From NCBI RefSeq assembly GCF_014898055.3, contig NW_023601104.1, positions 87,279,106-87,343,105 on the forward strand: DNA of 64,000 bases. Direction: 5' to 3'. Position numbers and translations under genes: made by a program. Under the pieces are notes generated by a model. The model did no database searches, was not told the DNA's origin, and was given only the letters and a program-made list of their open reading frames with translations. The first letter of the stretch is position 1. Every line of letters begins with the position of its first letter. The DNA comes from Talpa occidentalis (Eukaryota > Chordata > Mammalia > Eulipotyphla > Talpidae). This document shows, in pieces, positions 24,750-36,480 of the stretch.

Positions 24750-25489
24750 TATATTTTATAATTTTAATAAGTACCTTGTTGTTAATCATTTTAAGTGGTT
24801 GAATTAAACTTATTCTAGAAATATTCATTCTTTTCTGCTTCTGATGAACCTTGAATTTTCTATCTATTTTTCACAATGTGGTATTTTAGAAGTGGATTAG
24901 GGTTACCAAATACATCTCCATATTTGTAGCATAAAATTTATTTTACCTTAGCTGTAGAAATTGTCCTATAATTTTTCTTTATACTCTAACATTAAAAAGG
25001 AGAGCTATAAGAGCCAAAAAAGAAAAAAAATGGAATGTACAGCAAACTGATGATATAGAGAAAAGAAAATGTCTTTTAAAATATCAATAATACCCTTAGA
25101 GACGTAAGAAAAACTCTCATGTACATTGAAAATAAGAGCAAGATGCAATGAAAAGTAAATACAAGATAGAGGACAAAGAAATTTAAAACATGACAAGATA
25201 CAAAGGTATCAAAGTTGAGAAAATCACAAAAAGTAGAGGAAAAAGAAGTGAAACAGTAGATATTTAGAAAATCAATTCAAGAGGGACAATACATAGTGAG
25301 ACTCTTAGGAACAGAGGAGAAAAGTATGCAGAATTAAAAGCCCCACCCACCAATTATCTGCTGCAGAGCAGTAATCCTGAGATTTTTTTTCTTCACCCCC
25401 TCTCTGCTCTGATGGCCATGTTTCTCAGAATCCATGCCTTCCTCTTGCTCATTCCAGTCTTTTTGTAGGAGCACATCAAAGAATGGGAG

Positions 25490-25840
25490 GTAAATGGTTT
25501 CAGTTTTTGTTTATCTAAAAGCATATTTCTTACACTCACACTTGACTGAGATTTTGGCTAACTATAAAATTCTAGATTGTAAATGATTTTCCCTCTAAAG
25601 CTGTTGCAGAGTTGTGTTGCACAACCCAGTGTTGCTGTTAGGAAATCTGTTTTCTTGTTTTGACTCCCACTCCTTTGAAATGATCACTACCAGTAGCTCC
25701 CCATCCCTACCCTTGGCCCTGGGAACTTTTTCGGATCTTTGTAACCCCCGTGAGTTTTGTGATGATTTGCCTCCTTGCAGGTCTTGTTTTATTCACTTGT
25801 CTCACAATTTGCCAGGTAGGTCCTTTTAAACTTTAATTTT
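25490..25840 (+). mobile_element. Possible old L1/HAL1-related fragment
   Basis: The order GTTTTTGTTTATCTAAAAGC ... TGGCTAACTATAAAATTCTAG ... GCTGTTGCAGAGTTGTGTTGC ... GTAACCCCCGTGAG resembles the common old L1-type repeat that contains 'gtttatctgaaaa ... gctggatatagaattct'. Weak; the family and orientation are uncertain. Confidence 0.3.
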
Positions 25841-26027
25841 CTCATTTGGAAGGAAGAAAGGAAAGATTCCATCAGCAAAGTCTTTAGAAATTAAATGAAA
25901 ACTGATAACTATTATCTGTTTCAGCTCAGCAATTGGAAAGAGAAAAAAAAAACTACTAATGGACATAAAGCAGATCTAGCCAAGCAATGAGAAATTATTA
26001 AGGATGGTCCTAGGAAAGAGCCAATTA

Positions 26028-26074
26028 TAAATAAACAAATAAATAAACAAACAAACAAATAAATAAATAAAAAC
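26028..26074. repeat. AAAT/AAAC tetranucleotide microsatellite
   Basis: Alternating AAATA and AACA units. It resembles a SINE A-rich tail, but I see no SINE body on either side. Confidence 0.88.
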
Positions 26075-27929
26075 ACAGCTCAGTTAATAACCCCAGAGGG
26101 AAAAAATGGGCAAGAAAAGAAGCATAATCATAGTATACCAGTTAGGTTGTGTGAGGCATGTTTGTGTAGTGATATTAACATAAACACTATTGACATAACT
26201 GGAAATTGAGATGTGACTATACTGGGAGGATGGCATGATGGGAAGTGGATGAGTGTGGCTAAATTTAAAGGTAACCATTTAGGAAATAGCATTATTAGCT
26301 TCTTTGTCTCACAAAAATTAAAGTATAGAAAATAGAGCTAAAAGAGTTTATTGTGGTTGACTCTGGGGAGGAGAATTGTGGGATTAGGAGGGATGCTGGC
26401 TTTCTTTGGTATTGTTTGATATGTGTATGTCAGCTTTGGCTGATAAGGATTCTTATAAAAATAATGTGTTTGCCTAAGAAAAGCCCAGTTTTTAATGTCT
26501 GACTAGCAAGTGTTGCATTTTCTTGTTAACTTCTGAATGAAGCATGAAAACTGGACTTTTCATCTTAGAGCAGTTTAGGTCTATATGAAGACTTGAGAAG
26601 TTGATAGCTGTAGGTCCTGAGTAGACATGAGTTTATGAGCCTGCAGAACAGGATCCTTCTTACTCACGTTCAAATTTGTACTGGATGAAACCCTTTTGTC
26701 TATGCTGTAGACGCTAGGACATTCATTCTGCTGACTTAGGTGCCCTGTCAAACTTTGACCAAGTGAAAGTGTAGAATCACTGACCATGGAAAAAACAAAG
26801 GAAATGGGAAAATACTGCATAATTTGTGGTCTCTGAAATGATCCAGCATTAATGAAAGTTTGTTTTAAGTAGTAATTTATGTCAGCTTTGTGTAGTTCAG
26901 GTCAATTCAAGAAAAGGTAGATTCCTTCTGCCAGGAAGAAGGGAAGAAATGTATAAATTGTAAGTTTATATTGCCATTGGAAATAGAAACACAGAAATCC
27001 ATTATTTAGAGCCATGATTACTACAAATTTATCCTGGCTAGCTAGAAGTTATGGCTGTGATTCAGGACCCTCTTTTAGAAGACTTGGATTGCATTACCTT
27101 GAGCCTTTAGACAGTGGGGGCTTAGTAAAAGAGACTCATAATACCAGCTTTTGATACTCTCATTTTTGCTTTTATAAGTAGTGACTGACCGCTCGTCTCC
27201 ATGTATAACTCCTTTTAGGCTAAAGGCATACAACTTGAGGACAGGGCCTTCACTCCTGGGGCTAAGACCAGTCCAAATTTGAATGAGGTCTGTGATATTC
27301 TGACAACTTCTCATCAGATTTCTTTGAGAAATCTTGTTGTTTGCAGAGTTTGTGTCTCTAAATTAAATTTTAAAAATAACTGCAAATTGCAAATTTTCTG
27401 AAACTCTAAAACTGTTTAAAACAATTTTTTTAAAGATAAATGATAGGTTATCCCAAAAAGAATGAACTGTGATTTTTCACAGGGATGAAGCGTTATCTAA
27501 GGATTATTATGAGAATTAGAAATTATTCTTACATATAATTTTAATTTGATATTCTCAGAAAGGCAAATCGATGAAAATTGCTTAAAAAGAACTTTATTGT
27601 ATTTCCTTACCTCAGTTTAGATTGCTATAAAAAGAAAACTTAGTATTTTCAATGCTTGTTTTTAGGTGCCTTTAAGTAGGTGTTTAAGTCCCTCCGATGA
27701 AATATAGTTTATTCACAGCAAGAATAGCACACTCTTTTCACTTCAAAATTGTATGTCAGGGTCTACCCAGCTAACTAAATAGACTCTTTCATATGTAATT
27801 TAACCTCAAACTTATAGAATAGATGCCAAAGATTTATGGGACTGAAAACATTGGTCTGCTGCTAAGATAAGAACATTACTATCTCTTAAAAATCCCTAAG
27901 TTTATTTCTTGTTCAAGTCATGTTTCCTA

Positions 27930-28975
27930 GGAGGCTATGAGCGAGGCTTTCTGACTCTGGGAGTGTGGTAGTGAACAAAACACAAAAAGTCACCAGATTT
28001 CAGGAAGAGATAGGTAAGCAAGTAAGCAATTTAACACAATGCTTCCAGCCATGAAGATGAAATGATGCAAAGTTCCTGGAACAGGACTGCTGCTGTAGAT
28101 TGGTCATCTGCTATGACTTTCTCAAGATGGACCTGAAACCTGGATGGCAAGAACCAATTGACTTAAAATTGGCTGGGAAGAGTTTTCTGACACTGGCAGT
28201 AAGAAGAAGCGAGAGAAGAAAGTGGCGTGGTCTGCCCCTCAGTGAGAGAGTTAATAGCGGGTGGAGGGTGAGGTCTCAAGGGAAACTTTTCAGCCACAGT
28301 CATATTTGTATTTTATTCTAAGTTCACTGATTGGTTATGGGTTGGGTTGGGTGGGGAATGAGGGCGTTAGACAGGAGAGTGACATGATTTATCTTTTAGA
28401 AAGATAAATTGTGTTGTGATGTGGAGAATGGGACAAGATGAAAACAGGAAGAGAGAAAATGATAGCCTTACCAGAGTGATGGTAATGTGAAGCTAAAGGG
28501 CTCTGGTGAATTGGGGAGGTAGAATCACTACAACTTTACTCTTAAATTGAATGAGGAGCAGGCGGAACTAAAGAAGAAGGAAACCAAGGTTAGAGAAACT
28601 GTGCAAAGGGGTACAAGATAGTTCCAATTTAGGATTGTTCAATTTACAGAAGTGATACACTTGGTTCTTGGATGATTTTGCCCAACTGCAGGCAGTGGCA
28701 GATGGGACTCTGGGCACTTGTAAGGTGCCATGAGCTCAGGGCTAAAGTTTGGCATATCAGGTGTGTTAAATGCATTCTATACTTACTACCCACTTACTAT
28801 AGTTTTATTGGATTTTAACATTATTGTAAATTGAGGAACATCTGTGTATCATTTCCAAAATTGGAAAAGAGTAAGGGTTGGGCAGACATCAGAGATTAAA
28901 AATCAGGCAGAAAGATTTCTTGCAGATAGTTGGATATAGGTCCCTGGAGCTCGGAAGAGAGGTAAGAAGTAGTAG
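27930..28975 (-). repeat. Long medium-reiterated mammalian repeat (family not named)
   Basis: The order GTGGTAGTGAACAAAACAC, GACAGGAGAGTGACATGAT, a Gly- and A-rich centre, and later AGATAGTTGGATATAGGTCCCTGGAGCTC matches a well-known old interspersed repeat that often follows antisense L2 ends. It is about 1 kb and heavily diverged. Orientation is given only relative to that L2 association. Splice-like sites at 28926-28961 belong to it. Confidence 0.4.
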
Positions 28976-29292
28976 AAACAATAAACCTGGATTCCCGCTT
29001 CTTTTCTGTAACAAAGGAGGTGCTTCAGATTTTTCTCTCCACAGTTCTGTGTGCTTTGTATTCTTGTATCCTGGCCAAGCATACATCTTCCACTTTCAGA
29101 TACTCTTCAAAAAAAAAAGAAAAGATAGGAAAGTTTTTATTAAAATAAACTGATTTGTTTATTCCTGCACTGAAGGTCTATCAGTCCATGTAAAGTTTAC
29201 AGATAATGAGATAAAAAACAATGATTACTGCTGATTTTGTCATTCCAGGAATTATATTCATCTAGGTTTATTTTTCTTTTTTATATTGCCAG

Positions 29293-29420
29293 CATTTACT
29301 CAAAGAACCTTTGCTCCAGATTCATCGTTAAACAAGGAAGATGCCTCAAGTTTACCAATGGATGGAACAAGTCCACTGTACAAAAAGGAAGAATATGAAA
29401 GCAAAAAAAGCAAAATGTAA
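29293..29420 (+). CDS. Coding exon D with stop codon: likely C-terminus of the unidentified gene
   Basis: The acceptor TTTTTTATATTGCCAG ends at 29292. Using the base carried over from exon C, the first codon is Ser (T|CA), followed by 41 codons and TAA at 29418-29420. The peptide starts SFTQRTFAPDSSLNKEDASS and ends EEYESKKSKM: acidic Ser-rich sequence, then a Lys-rich end. The other frames are broken. A weak donor (AAAAT|GTAATG at 29416/29417) overlaps the stop and would remove it if used, joining to 29678-29711. Together exons A to D encode 142 codons. I could not match this tail to a named protein. Confidence 0.62.
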
Positions 29421-29677
29421 TGAGTTGCTTTATATGAGTGTTTCACAAAGAGCAGCATATCTGTCACTGCCCAGTTTGGCCCACATTATCTAGCAGTCGT
29501 GTTTGTAGCTTCTGCTCTTTAGCATTGCCAAACAGAGATAGCGATACAGTTGGTCTTTGTGAATGATATAAATTAAACAAATCCAAATAATACCAATTCA
29601 TGAGTGATATGCAACTCACTTATTCTCAATTTATGCCAGTGGAGTGGTATTCTTTACTTTGCATTTTCCGTTTTCAG

Positions 29678-29711
29678 GGGCGATCAGTCACGGTTTGGGA
29701 TGTATAATTGA
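29678..29711 (+). CDS. Possible alternative last coding exon
   Basis: A very good acceptor (GCATTTTCCGTTTTCAG, ending 29677) is followed by sequence that continues the phase left by the weak donor at 29416. AT|G gives Met, then GDQSRFGMYN and TGA at 29709-29711. The intron would be only 261 nt. If used, the protein ends with these residues instead of stopping at 29418. Exon D with its own TAA is equally possible, and both forms may exist. The acceptor and phase are seen in the sequence; use of the exon is inference. Confidence 0.38.
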
Positions 29712-29835
29712 GGCCTTTCAAAAATGACTGTCTGAGAAGGGGGAGAAATGAGTTCCCCTTGAGGCAGAAGTTGTCAATACTTTAAAGTCAAGGAGCATTT
29801 ATATACAATTGATCTTTAAAAAATGCTTTCTGTCT

Positions 29836-29841
29836 AATAAA
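29836..29841 (+). promoter_or_regulatory. Candidate polyadenylation signal AATAAA
   Basis: A canonical AATAAA lies about 125 nt after the TGA of the alternative last exon and about 415 nt after the TAA of exon D. It is followed by a TGTGTT stretch that could serve as the GU-rich element. The position fits the end of the putative + strand gene. AATAAA is common in AT-rich DNA, so support comes from position only. Confidence 0.35.
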
Positions 29842-30674
29842 TTATCATGTGTTACAACATGTCATGGAGATATGCACCTATACCACTAGTCCACTTTATA
29901 AATGCTCAGGAGTGTTACCATCCATCGTTTCACAGTCTGTTACTAAAAGCAGTATCTTAGCTATTTCCAAACATCCATTTGTAATAACAGTAAAGAATTA
30001 CAAACGATACCTGAATTGTAGAGCACTGTAAAGAGTTTGTAGCACAATTCACTAATTTATCTTTTTGTGGCCAAAGAGCCCACCATGTTAATTCTAGTCA
30101 TATCATGGACTATCTTTGGTTTGCTCCGACCAAACCCATGTCCCTGAGATTTACTCTGCAAGAGTTCTCATATAATTGGATATTACCTATTTACTTTCAA
30201 CACCTCAGCTTTTCTCAACATCAAAGCATTTTTAAGAATGTACCTTCTTTACATGCTGATCTACTGGTAAGGAAAGATTTCGCTGAAGTGCTCAATAACA
30301 GTCAACATCCAGAAATGGAATACCCCTGGGCCATGGTGGAGGGACCCTCCCCACTGCCCCCACTCCCCACCACACAGAGATAAGGACAATGAAGCCACAC
30401 CTTCATGGTGTGATCACATTCTGTGTTTGTTAAAGTGGACTTACTTGTTCAATTTCTCACATTTCATAAAGATCCTCCTATTTCCACTCAAAGTATGTTT
30501 TCCTAACTTTCCATACTTGAATGTACAGAAGAAGAAATGGCACTCACTCTTCCCATGAATTCGAATGCAATGGTTACTTCAAAAGACACAAGTGCTTCAT
30601 ATCCAAAAAATTACACAATACAATATACATAAGTTCTGACAGCACAGGCATGCCTTTTACCATTTCTTCATTCT

Positions 30675-30765
30675 AAAAAAAAAAAACCTTTTGAGTCTCT
30701 GCTATAGGCCAGTCATTGTGCTGGATGGGAAAAAAAGGAACATAAAAACAGGTGTTCGTGTCCCA
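30675..30765 (-). repeat. L2 3'-end fragment, antisense
   Basis: TGAGTCTCTGCTATAGGCCAGTCATTGTGCTGGATGGG resembles 'tgagcacctactatgtgccaggcactgtgctaggcgctggg'. Confidence 0.45.
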
Positions 30766-31436
30766 AAAGTTTTTTGACGTGAGGAATTACAAATAAAGGG
30801 GTGATGTGTTTGGGCTAGCTGAAGAAATTCTGAACTGGACAACATTAAACAAGTTTTGTTTTGCTTTGTTAACCTCAGGACTTAGAGCTGTTAATGTGCT
30901 AATAATGAGCATTATGAGGTTTTACTGGGAGTAGCCCCTTTTTGAAGGAGCAACTCATAATCCTGGTATTTCTCATAACCTGTAGGGCTCCATAGTAATA
31001 TTTTCATTGACATTGTCACCCACACTATAACATTTCATCAGGAGAAAATAAGGGAGCGAATGAACAGGTTTTATTTAAATCCTATGGAAAAAATTAAATA
31101 GCTTTTCCCTTAATGTATTAGGAGAAACTACACGCAGCATATTCTGTTTAATAGAAACTGATCTAAGCCATTATTAGTGCATCTTTGGTCATTTAAAAAA
31201 AAGAAAGAATTATGACAGGCCAGTTAGGCCTGACAGTTAAAGGTAACTCAGATTACCTTGACTATATATTAACTGATGATTTTATAACAGAATGGAAAGG
31301 AATGTTACAAAGGACCTTTTCAAATCTGAAAAAAAGAATAAAGCCATTATATCATGGTATTGAAGGCCCGATACTTTAGGTGTCTGACTTTAAGTAGGAA
31401 CACCCAAGGACTTCAAAGGCAAAGCCATTTTTTTTT

Positions 31437-31760
31437 TAACTATATTGTATTTTTTTTTTAATTAAGGTAACATTGGTTTACAACACTGTATAATTTAGGG
31501 GAATTAGCTCACACTTCTTTCGATCAGCATCACCACACCACCCACCACCCACCAGACTACTATTAATCCTCCGCCATGACCCTTGGGTCCCCTCCCCTCT
31601 GTTCCTCCTGTACCCTCCCCTTCTGGTAGCCTCCATTCTGAGTCATATTCCTATAGTTTGTTTGGGTTTAGTTTTGTTTGTTCCTTTGTTTTGTTTCTCT
31701 ATATTCACATATGACTGAAATAATCTGGGATTTGTCTTTCTCCCTCAAAGTCAGCTTTTT
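31437..31760 (-). mobile_element. L1 3' end, antisense
   Basis: TTTTTTTTTAATTAAGGTAACATTGGTTTACAAC... is the antisense 3' end typical of laurasiatherian L1s. It continues through a CACCACACCACCCACC tract to CATATGACTGAAATAATCTG and TTTGTCTTTCTCC, which flank the ORF2 stop region. It is 5'-truncated, and no coding part remains. Confidence 0.7.
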
Positions 31761-32504
31761 ATGAGCAACAATTTTGTCAAAGTTCCTTGGTCCTCTGTTT
31801 ATATGGAACTAAATCCAAGGATCTGTCCCCTCTGAGGATTTTTCCTATCTCTTGCAGTCACCATAAACTTGAGTTGGAAATCACAAGGAATGCTAAGGAA
31901 ACACTAATAGCTTGATTTTTACATTTCAAAGCCTCTGATTTTCCTTTACTCACCCCTTTGGCAGGAGAGTGTGATATCAACCCCATTTGAGTTGTGGCTG
32001 GTCAGCCATATTCCTTGTAGCACTGGGACATTGGAAGGGATAAACTTGTTCTTAATAATGAGCCTGGTCCAAAACTTAATTTGAAGATTGACCTTTTTGG
32101 TTTAATAATTTTGATTCTCCTGGCCATCTTTCTCCCTAAACACACTAAACTTCCACTGAAGTTACTGAAGGCCACAGAGGGGAGAAACACAGCTGGGAGA
32201 AATCTGGCTGGATATTCTGCCCATTGGCCAAGGTCATTATTATTTCCTTGACTAGTGTCTGGTTTGAAGGTTGGAAACCAGTTGGTTATATAACTTGCAT
32301 CCAGTGTCCCAAAACCACCAACTTTTGTTGTTATTAGTTTACATGTTTGTACAAATGAAGAGATAGAGTCTTCATTAACTTACACAGTGCTGCTCTGAAG
32401 ACATTTGAAAGATTCAAGAGTAGAAAGTGTCTATATATTTAGTTAAAAAAAGAGTCAAGCCTATTTTTTTTCTATCAACTATGGCAAATGCATTTTTCCA
32501 TTTG

Positions 32505-32565
32505 AGGCTCCAGTCAGTGGTATATGTGCTGCTGAAGCAAACACTAGGCTCCAGTCAGTGGTATA
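32505..32565. repeat. 20-bp exact direct repeat
   Basis: AGGCTCCAGTCAGTGGTATA at 32505-32524 recurs exactly at 32546-32565, separated by 21 bp. Confidence 0.9.
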
Positions 32566-32569
32566 CAAA

Positions 32570-34850
32570 GTGTATTTAGAGTTACAAAAATGGTTATATT
32601 TTCTCTACTCTGTATTGATTAGATTGTTTCAATGAGATCAAAGTCATATATATGTTAGGTGGTATATTTCCTTAGCCTTTTTTAAGAATGGATAAGTATT
32701 TCAAATTGTTTCACTCAAGATCTGTGATATAAACTGAGCCACTCATCCCATGCTAGCCAAGAATGTGAATGATAACTGAGTAAGTTATCCTTTTCCAAGA
32801 TTCTTATACCCCCTTCTTAAACTGTCACAGTATTTTCTCTCCATTTAGAACAAAACAAAACAGATTTTTTTTTCATGGCCTTCAAATGAGGAAGCTTTCC
32901 TCACGAAAGCATCTGGCTTTCTTGGACCAAAACTAAATCATGAACCTTAAGCTGGAAAGTAAATTTGGGAAAGTTTGTATATAAAGACATTTCATGCACC
33001 AAAGTATGATATAAAAATAGTTACATCTTTCAACGTGTACATTCTCAAATGTTTAGCAATAAAAACATATCAACTTATCCCTACTTGAAAAAAGAAATTT
33101 AAACCATGAAAGATTCCATTTAGCCTCATTTCCGTACAAAACATAACACATCTAATTTAAGGCTAGGAGAAATGCTTACATCTAGAAGCAGAACGTTAGA
33201 TTCCAAGCCCTTAAACAAATTTCAGAGACCCATGCTTTTTATTAATAACACTATTAACCAGTCTGCTCTACTCTGTTGTAACCTACAAGTTCTAGCCTCC
33301 TGCCATCTCAGCTCCTTCTGCCCTATCCCTACAGCCCACCTAAACCCACTCCTAAGCAATGTCCCTCAGTCTTCTACAAGGTCAGTTCCAACTGTTGACC
33401 TCTGAAGTTAAGTGAGCATATATAACCCACAATGAATTGCGGAAGGTCTGGGGTATGTAGTACCTTCTCCCTCCCGCCCCCCAACATTCCATTAGAAAAG
33501 AATATAAACTACTGTCATGGGAAACCCTAGAAATACTTTGGTGTCACCCACACTATCTATCTTCCTTGCTTTGCAGAGCTTGCTTCAGGTAGTACAAAGC
33601 CTTGTGACTTTTGTGGATATGAAATTGCAGCCTTGCTCTCTGCAGGAATATACTGGATTTGAAAATCAGCACTATGTTAGTTTCCTTTCAGGAAGGTGAT
33701 TGTCTCTATATAAACCGATGACCTCTACTTTTCAAAACGTAGAACCTCATGCCTTTGAGCATATAAACAGGAACGTGAAGGAAAAAATGCTACTCTATTA
33801 AAAATAACTCCATAAAATATTTATCACCTATAATTCTAACAATAATGTGCTATGTTTTAAGGACTTGAAATTGCACAAATCCCATTCCCTAGAATAAATG
33901 TTCCATTTTTCTCAAACTGGCAGATGCTGGACCTTCATGCCCAGATTCTCCATAGATCCCCACACTTTGACATCCTCTCATTTTTCATTCTTCAGTAAAA
34001 GCATTTTGACTGGCAATATTTAAATAAAAACAGACGTTATAATTTATCCTTAAGTACTGGAGCTCTGTTCATCTTAGCTGTATTCTTCACTGGAAATAAA
34101 AGATCAGAATACTGGCTTGAAGCAATATTTTTAAACAAAATTAGTGGATATTAAACTACCAACAGTTCAGATGTTATAATTTAAAAGTTAAAAAATATTC
34201 TGAGGGAAAAAAGGATAATATTATATGCTCATTAGTTAGTCACTAATTGACAGTCTCCTTTAAATTCTGATTTAATATTTTCTTAGAATTATCCTTGTTT
34301 TTTTAAACAAGGACAAGCCTGATTTTTATAGTATCGGGTTTTCCATCAAATTATAGTTTCCTTTTATTTTTCCTTTGACATTTTCAATTTAGAGTCAGGT
34401 GTATTTTAGAGTCACATGAAGCTACCAAGAATTCAAATGGCTTTAAAAAGCCCCAAACATTTGGCCAATAGTGTGAAAACTAATCCTTAAAGATAACTCC
34501 TTCCTCTTTGTTCTTGAAATACTATATTTCAATTGGAAATATGCCTCCTCTCCAAGTGCCTCACTCTCTCATTTCTTTCTCTGGGATCCACAGTCATTTC
34601 CTCAAGGATCCTGGGAAACAATTTGATGGCCTTTCTCTGGATCAGCCTGTGGAATGGAGCCACACTGGCTAGTCGTGTGCATATATTACAAGACATCAGT
34701 GTAGTGGCAACATCAAGGATGAGATTAGTATTCAAAACACTGCTCATTTTTCTCATTAGGTACACTAGTGTGTTAGCCAGGTGTGAAAGTCTTTTCTAAG
34801 TAAATAAGTTGGCTCTCTTCCTCATCGTGTGATATTGCACAGCTACTATT
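32570..34850. other. Non-coding, nothing recognised
   Basis: No clear repeat or exon. The open frames at 33172-33405 and 34529-34799 (both strands) are unsupported by splice signals. Confidence 0.45.
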
Positions 34851-34865
34851 TTAATGTAGTATTTA

Positions 34866-35132
34866 TTTTTTTAAAGATTTATTTATGCATTCAAGAACTG
34901 GGGTATAGGCCAGAGGTATGGGCGATGAGAGGATTCATCAGAGACAGAGCTGGAAGCAGAACAGGAAGACTGAGTGAAATACACTGCTGAGGGGAGCAGC
35001 AGGCGAGACAGGAGAGGTCTGCTGCACCATGTGGGTTGCTCCGTGGCCAGGCGGGGATCGAACTCGTGCTGCAGTGACTGCAGATAGTGACATAGGTTGT
35101 GTCTTAACCCCTTGCGCCACCAGGGAGGTCCA
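34866..35132 (-). mobile_element. tRNA-derived SINE, subfamily B, complete
   Basis: Minus-strand copy with the subfamily B body (AACTGGGGTATAGGCCAGAG, ATGTGGGTTGCTCCGTGGCC) and a head ending GCGCCACCAGGGAGGTCC. The 15-bp duplication TTAATGTAGTATTTA / TTAATGGAGTATTTA at 34851-34865 and 35133-35147 has one mismatch, fitting a moderate age. Confidence 0.92.
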
Positions 35133-35329
35133 TTAATGGAGTATTTATATGGGCTTCAAAATATCAGCAGAACCTATTTAACACTACCTTTACCTCAAAG
35201 CTAAAAGAATAATTTCCAAAATGTATGTCATGTTGCACATAGGATTTCAAATCTAAATTTCTACTATATCCCCTTTACAAGTTTTTTCTTTTCCTTTTCA
35301 ATTCTTGAAGCCAGCTATTATCAGATCAG

Positions 35330-35880
35330 ACTTTCTAGCTGCTATTCTGTGCTGTCCCTCGGGCAGTGGTAATGCTAGTTTAGATTTTGTTTGTCCATTG
35401 TTGCTGAGCACTTAGCTGGATAAGGGAATGAAGGATGGCAGGAGTTCTGTAAAATGATATGAACACAGAGGAAGCTGGGTTGCCTTCAACAACACACATT
35501 TTAAACTGTTTACATGAAAGAATCTGCTGCAAGAGCGCTCCATCCTTTATCTGATGCAAGATCCTGCAAAGTAGCATTGTGAGAAGCCCTGTTGAATTTG
35601 ATGGGCACTGTCACATCGCAAGTCTGATGCAAGTCACACTGATCCTTAATGTGCTTCAAACTGCCTCCGCGAAGTTTGGATCTGGATGCAAAGTGGTCTC
35701 CTTGCATATATTTTTCAGTCTGTGTGCCTGGGCTTGTCATTTCAGATTTTCATTTTATTTACACTATCATTAAGCCCACCCTTGGAGTGGGCTTGATTTA
35801 TGGTTCAGCATTTTGAAAATTTCCCATCATACTGACCTCAAGCTCTCAGTTACCAGAAGTCAAGCAGCCATGGCGGCAAA
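35330..35880. other. Single-copy-looking stretch, possible conserved non-coding element
   Basis: No repeat landmarks. Composition is more balanced than the surroundings, with GATGCAAG-type words repeated (CTGATGCAAGATCC, CTGATGCAAGTCAC) and some CpG. Conservation cannot be judged from one sequence. Confidence 0.25.
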
Positions 35881-36302
35881 GCCATGTAACACAGTGGCTT
35901 GCGGAAGGTTGGGCAGTTAAAAGAAGTTTGGAGAAACCTAGGGATTTTTGCCTTTTTTTTTCCTGGGCTGAATAAAATGGATGCATCAGTTCTAATGAGG
36001 CACTTCCTGCCCAGAGTCACTGGCAGAGCAGCCTCCTCCCAACAGCTGCAGGCTTGAGAGGCCCTGTGCTGTTGGCCAAGGTTAATTCTGTGCTTTGACG
36101 AAGACCACAGCCAGTAAAGCCAGTGTGTACCGTAGAAAGAGTTTCCACTGGAGAACTCTTTTGTGAGGTTAGCGTGTCCCAAATTAACAGTAGTGGTCAC
36201 TGCTCATTTTTGAATTTTAACTGCCTATAAACCGACTGATTAGATTCCATTGAGAGCAAGTCATGATTTTCACGAAGAAAGATACATGTCTGATATTCCT
36301 TC

Positions 36303-36480
36303 AAGCACTGCTTCTCAACGTTTGGTCCCCAAATGGGTAGCAGTGCCTGGGAGCATGGACTCTTTCACTGGTCATCCCCAGATCTAGCAACTCGGAGACT
36401 CTGCAGGTAGGACCAGCAATCTGGGGTGTAACAAGTCCTCCAGGTGATGCTCATAAATGTCCCTGTTCCAGAGCTGTGCC
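36303..36480 (+). mobile_element. hAT-Charlie-type non-autonomous DNA transposon (MER20-like)
   Basis: Starts GCACTGCTTCTCAACGTTTGGT, similar to the hAT terminal motif CAGTGGTTCTCAAACTTTGG. Internal matches are GGTAGCAGTGCCTGGGAGC and AACAAGTCCTCCAGGTGATGC. The right terminal repeat is not clear. The exact family could be MER20, MER33 or a relative. Confidence 0.5.

Larger units (their letters stand above)
24766..27929. other. Intronic, mostly unrecognised
   Basis: Holds a possible L1/HAL1-like fragment (25490-25840) and the AAAT/AAAC simple repeat. The rest is AT-rich with no exon that fits the phase between exons C and D. Confidence 0.45.

Noticed and set aside
24469..24828. 119-codon minus frame and 94-codon plus frame
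   Set aside because: Both are frames through the SINE at 24433-24749.
26028..26074. A-rich tail suggesting a SINE or L1 3' end
   Set aside because: No element body or target-site duplication is visible on either side.
28926..28961. Exon-like 36 nt with TTTCTTGCAG acceptor and GAG|GTAAGA donor
   Set aside because: It lies inside the long medium-reiterated repeat (27930-28975) and is open only in a phase that does not join exon C or D.
35510..36200. Several minus-strand open frames (60-116 codons)
   Set aside because: No acceptor/donor pattern and no recognisable motif.
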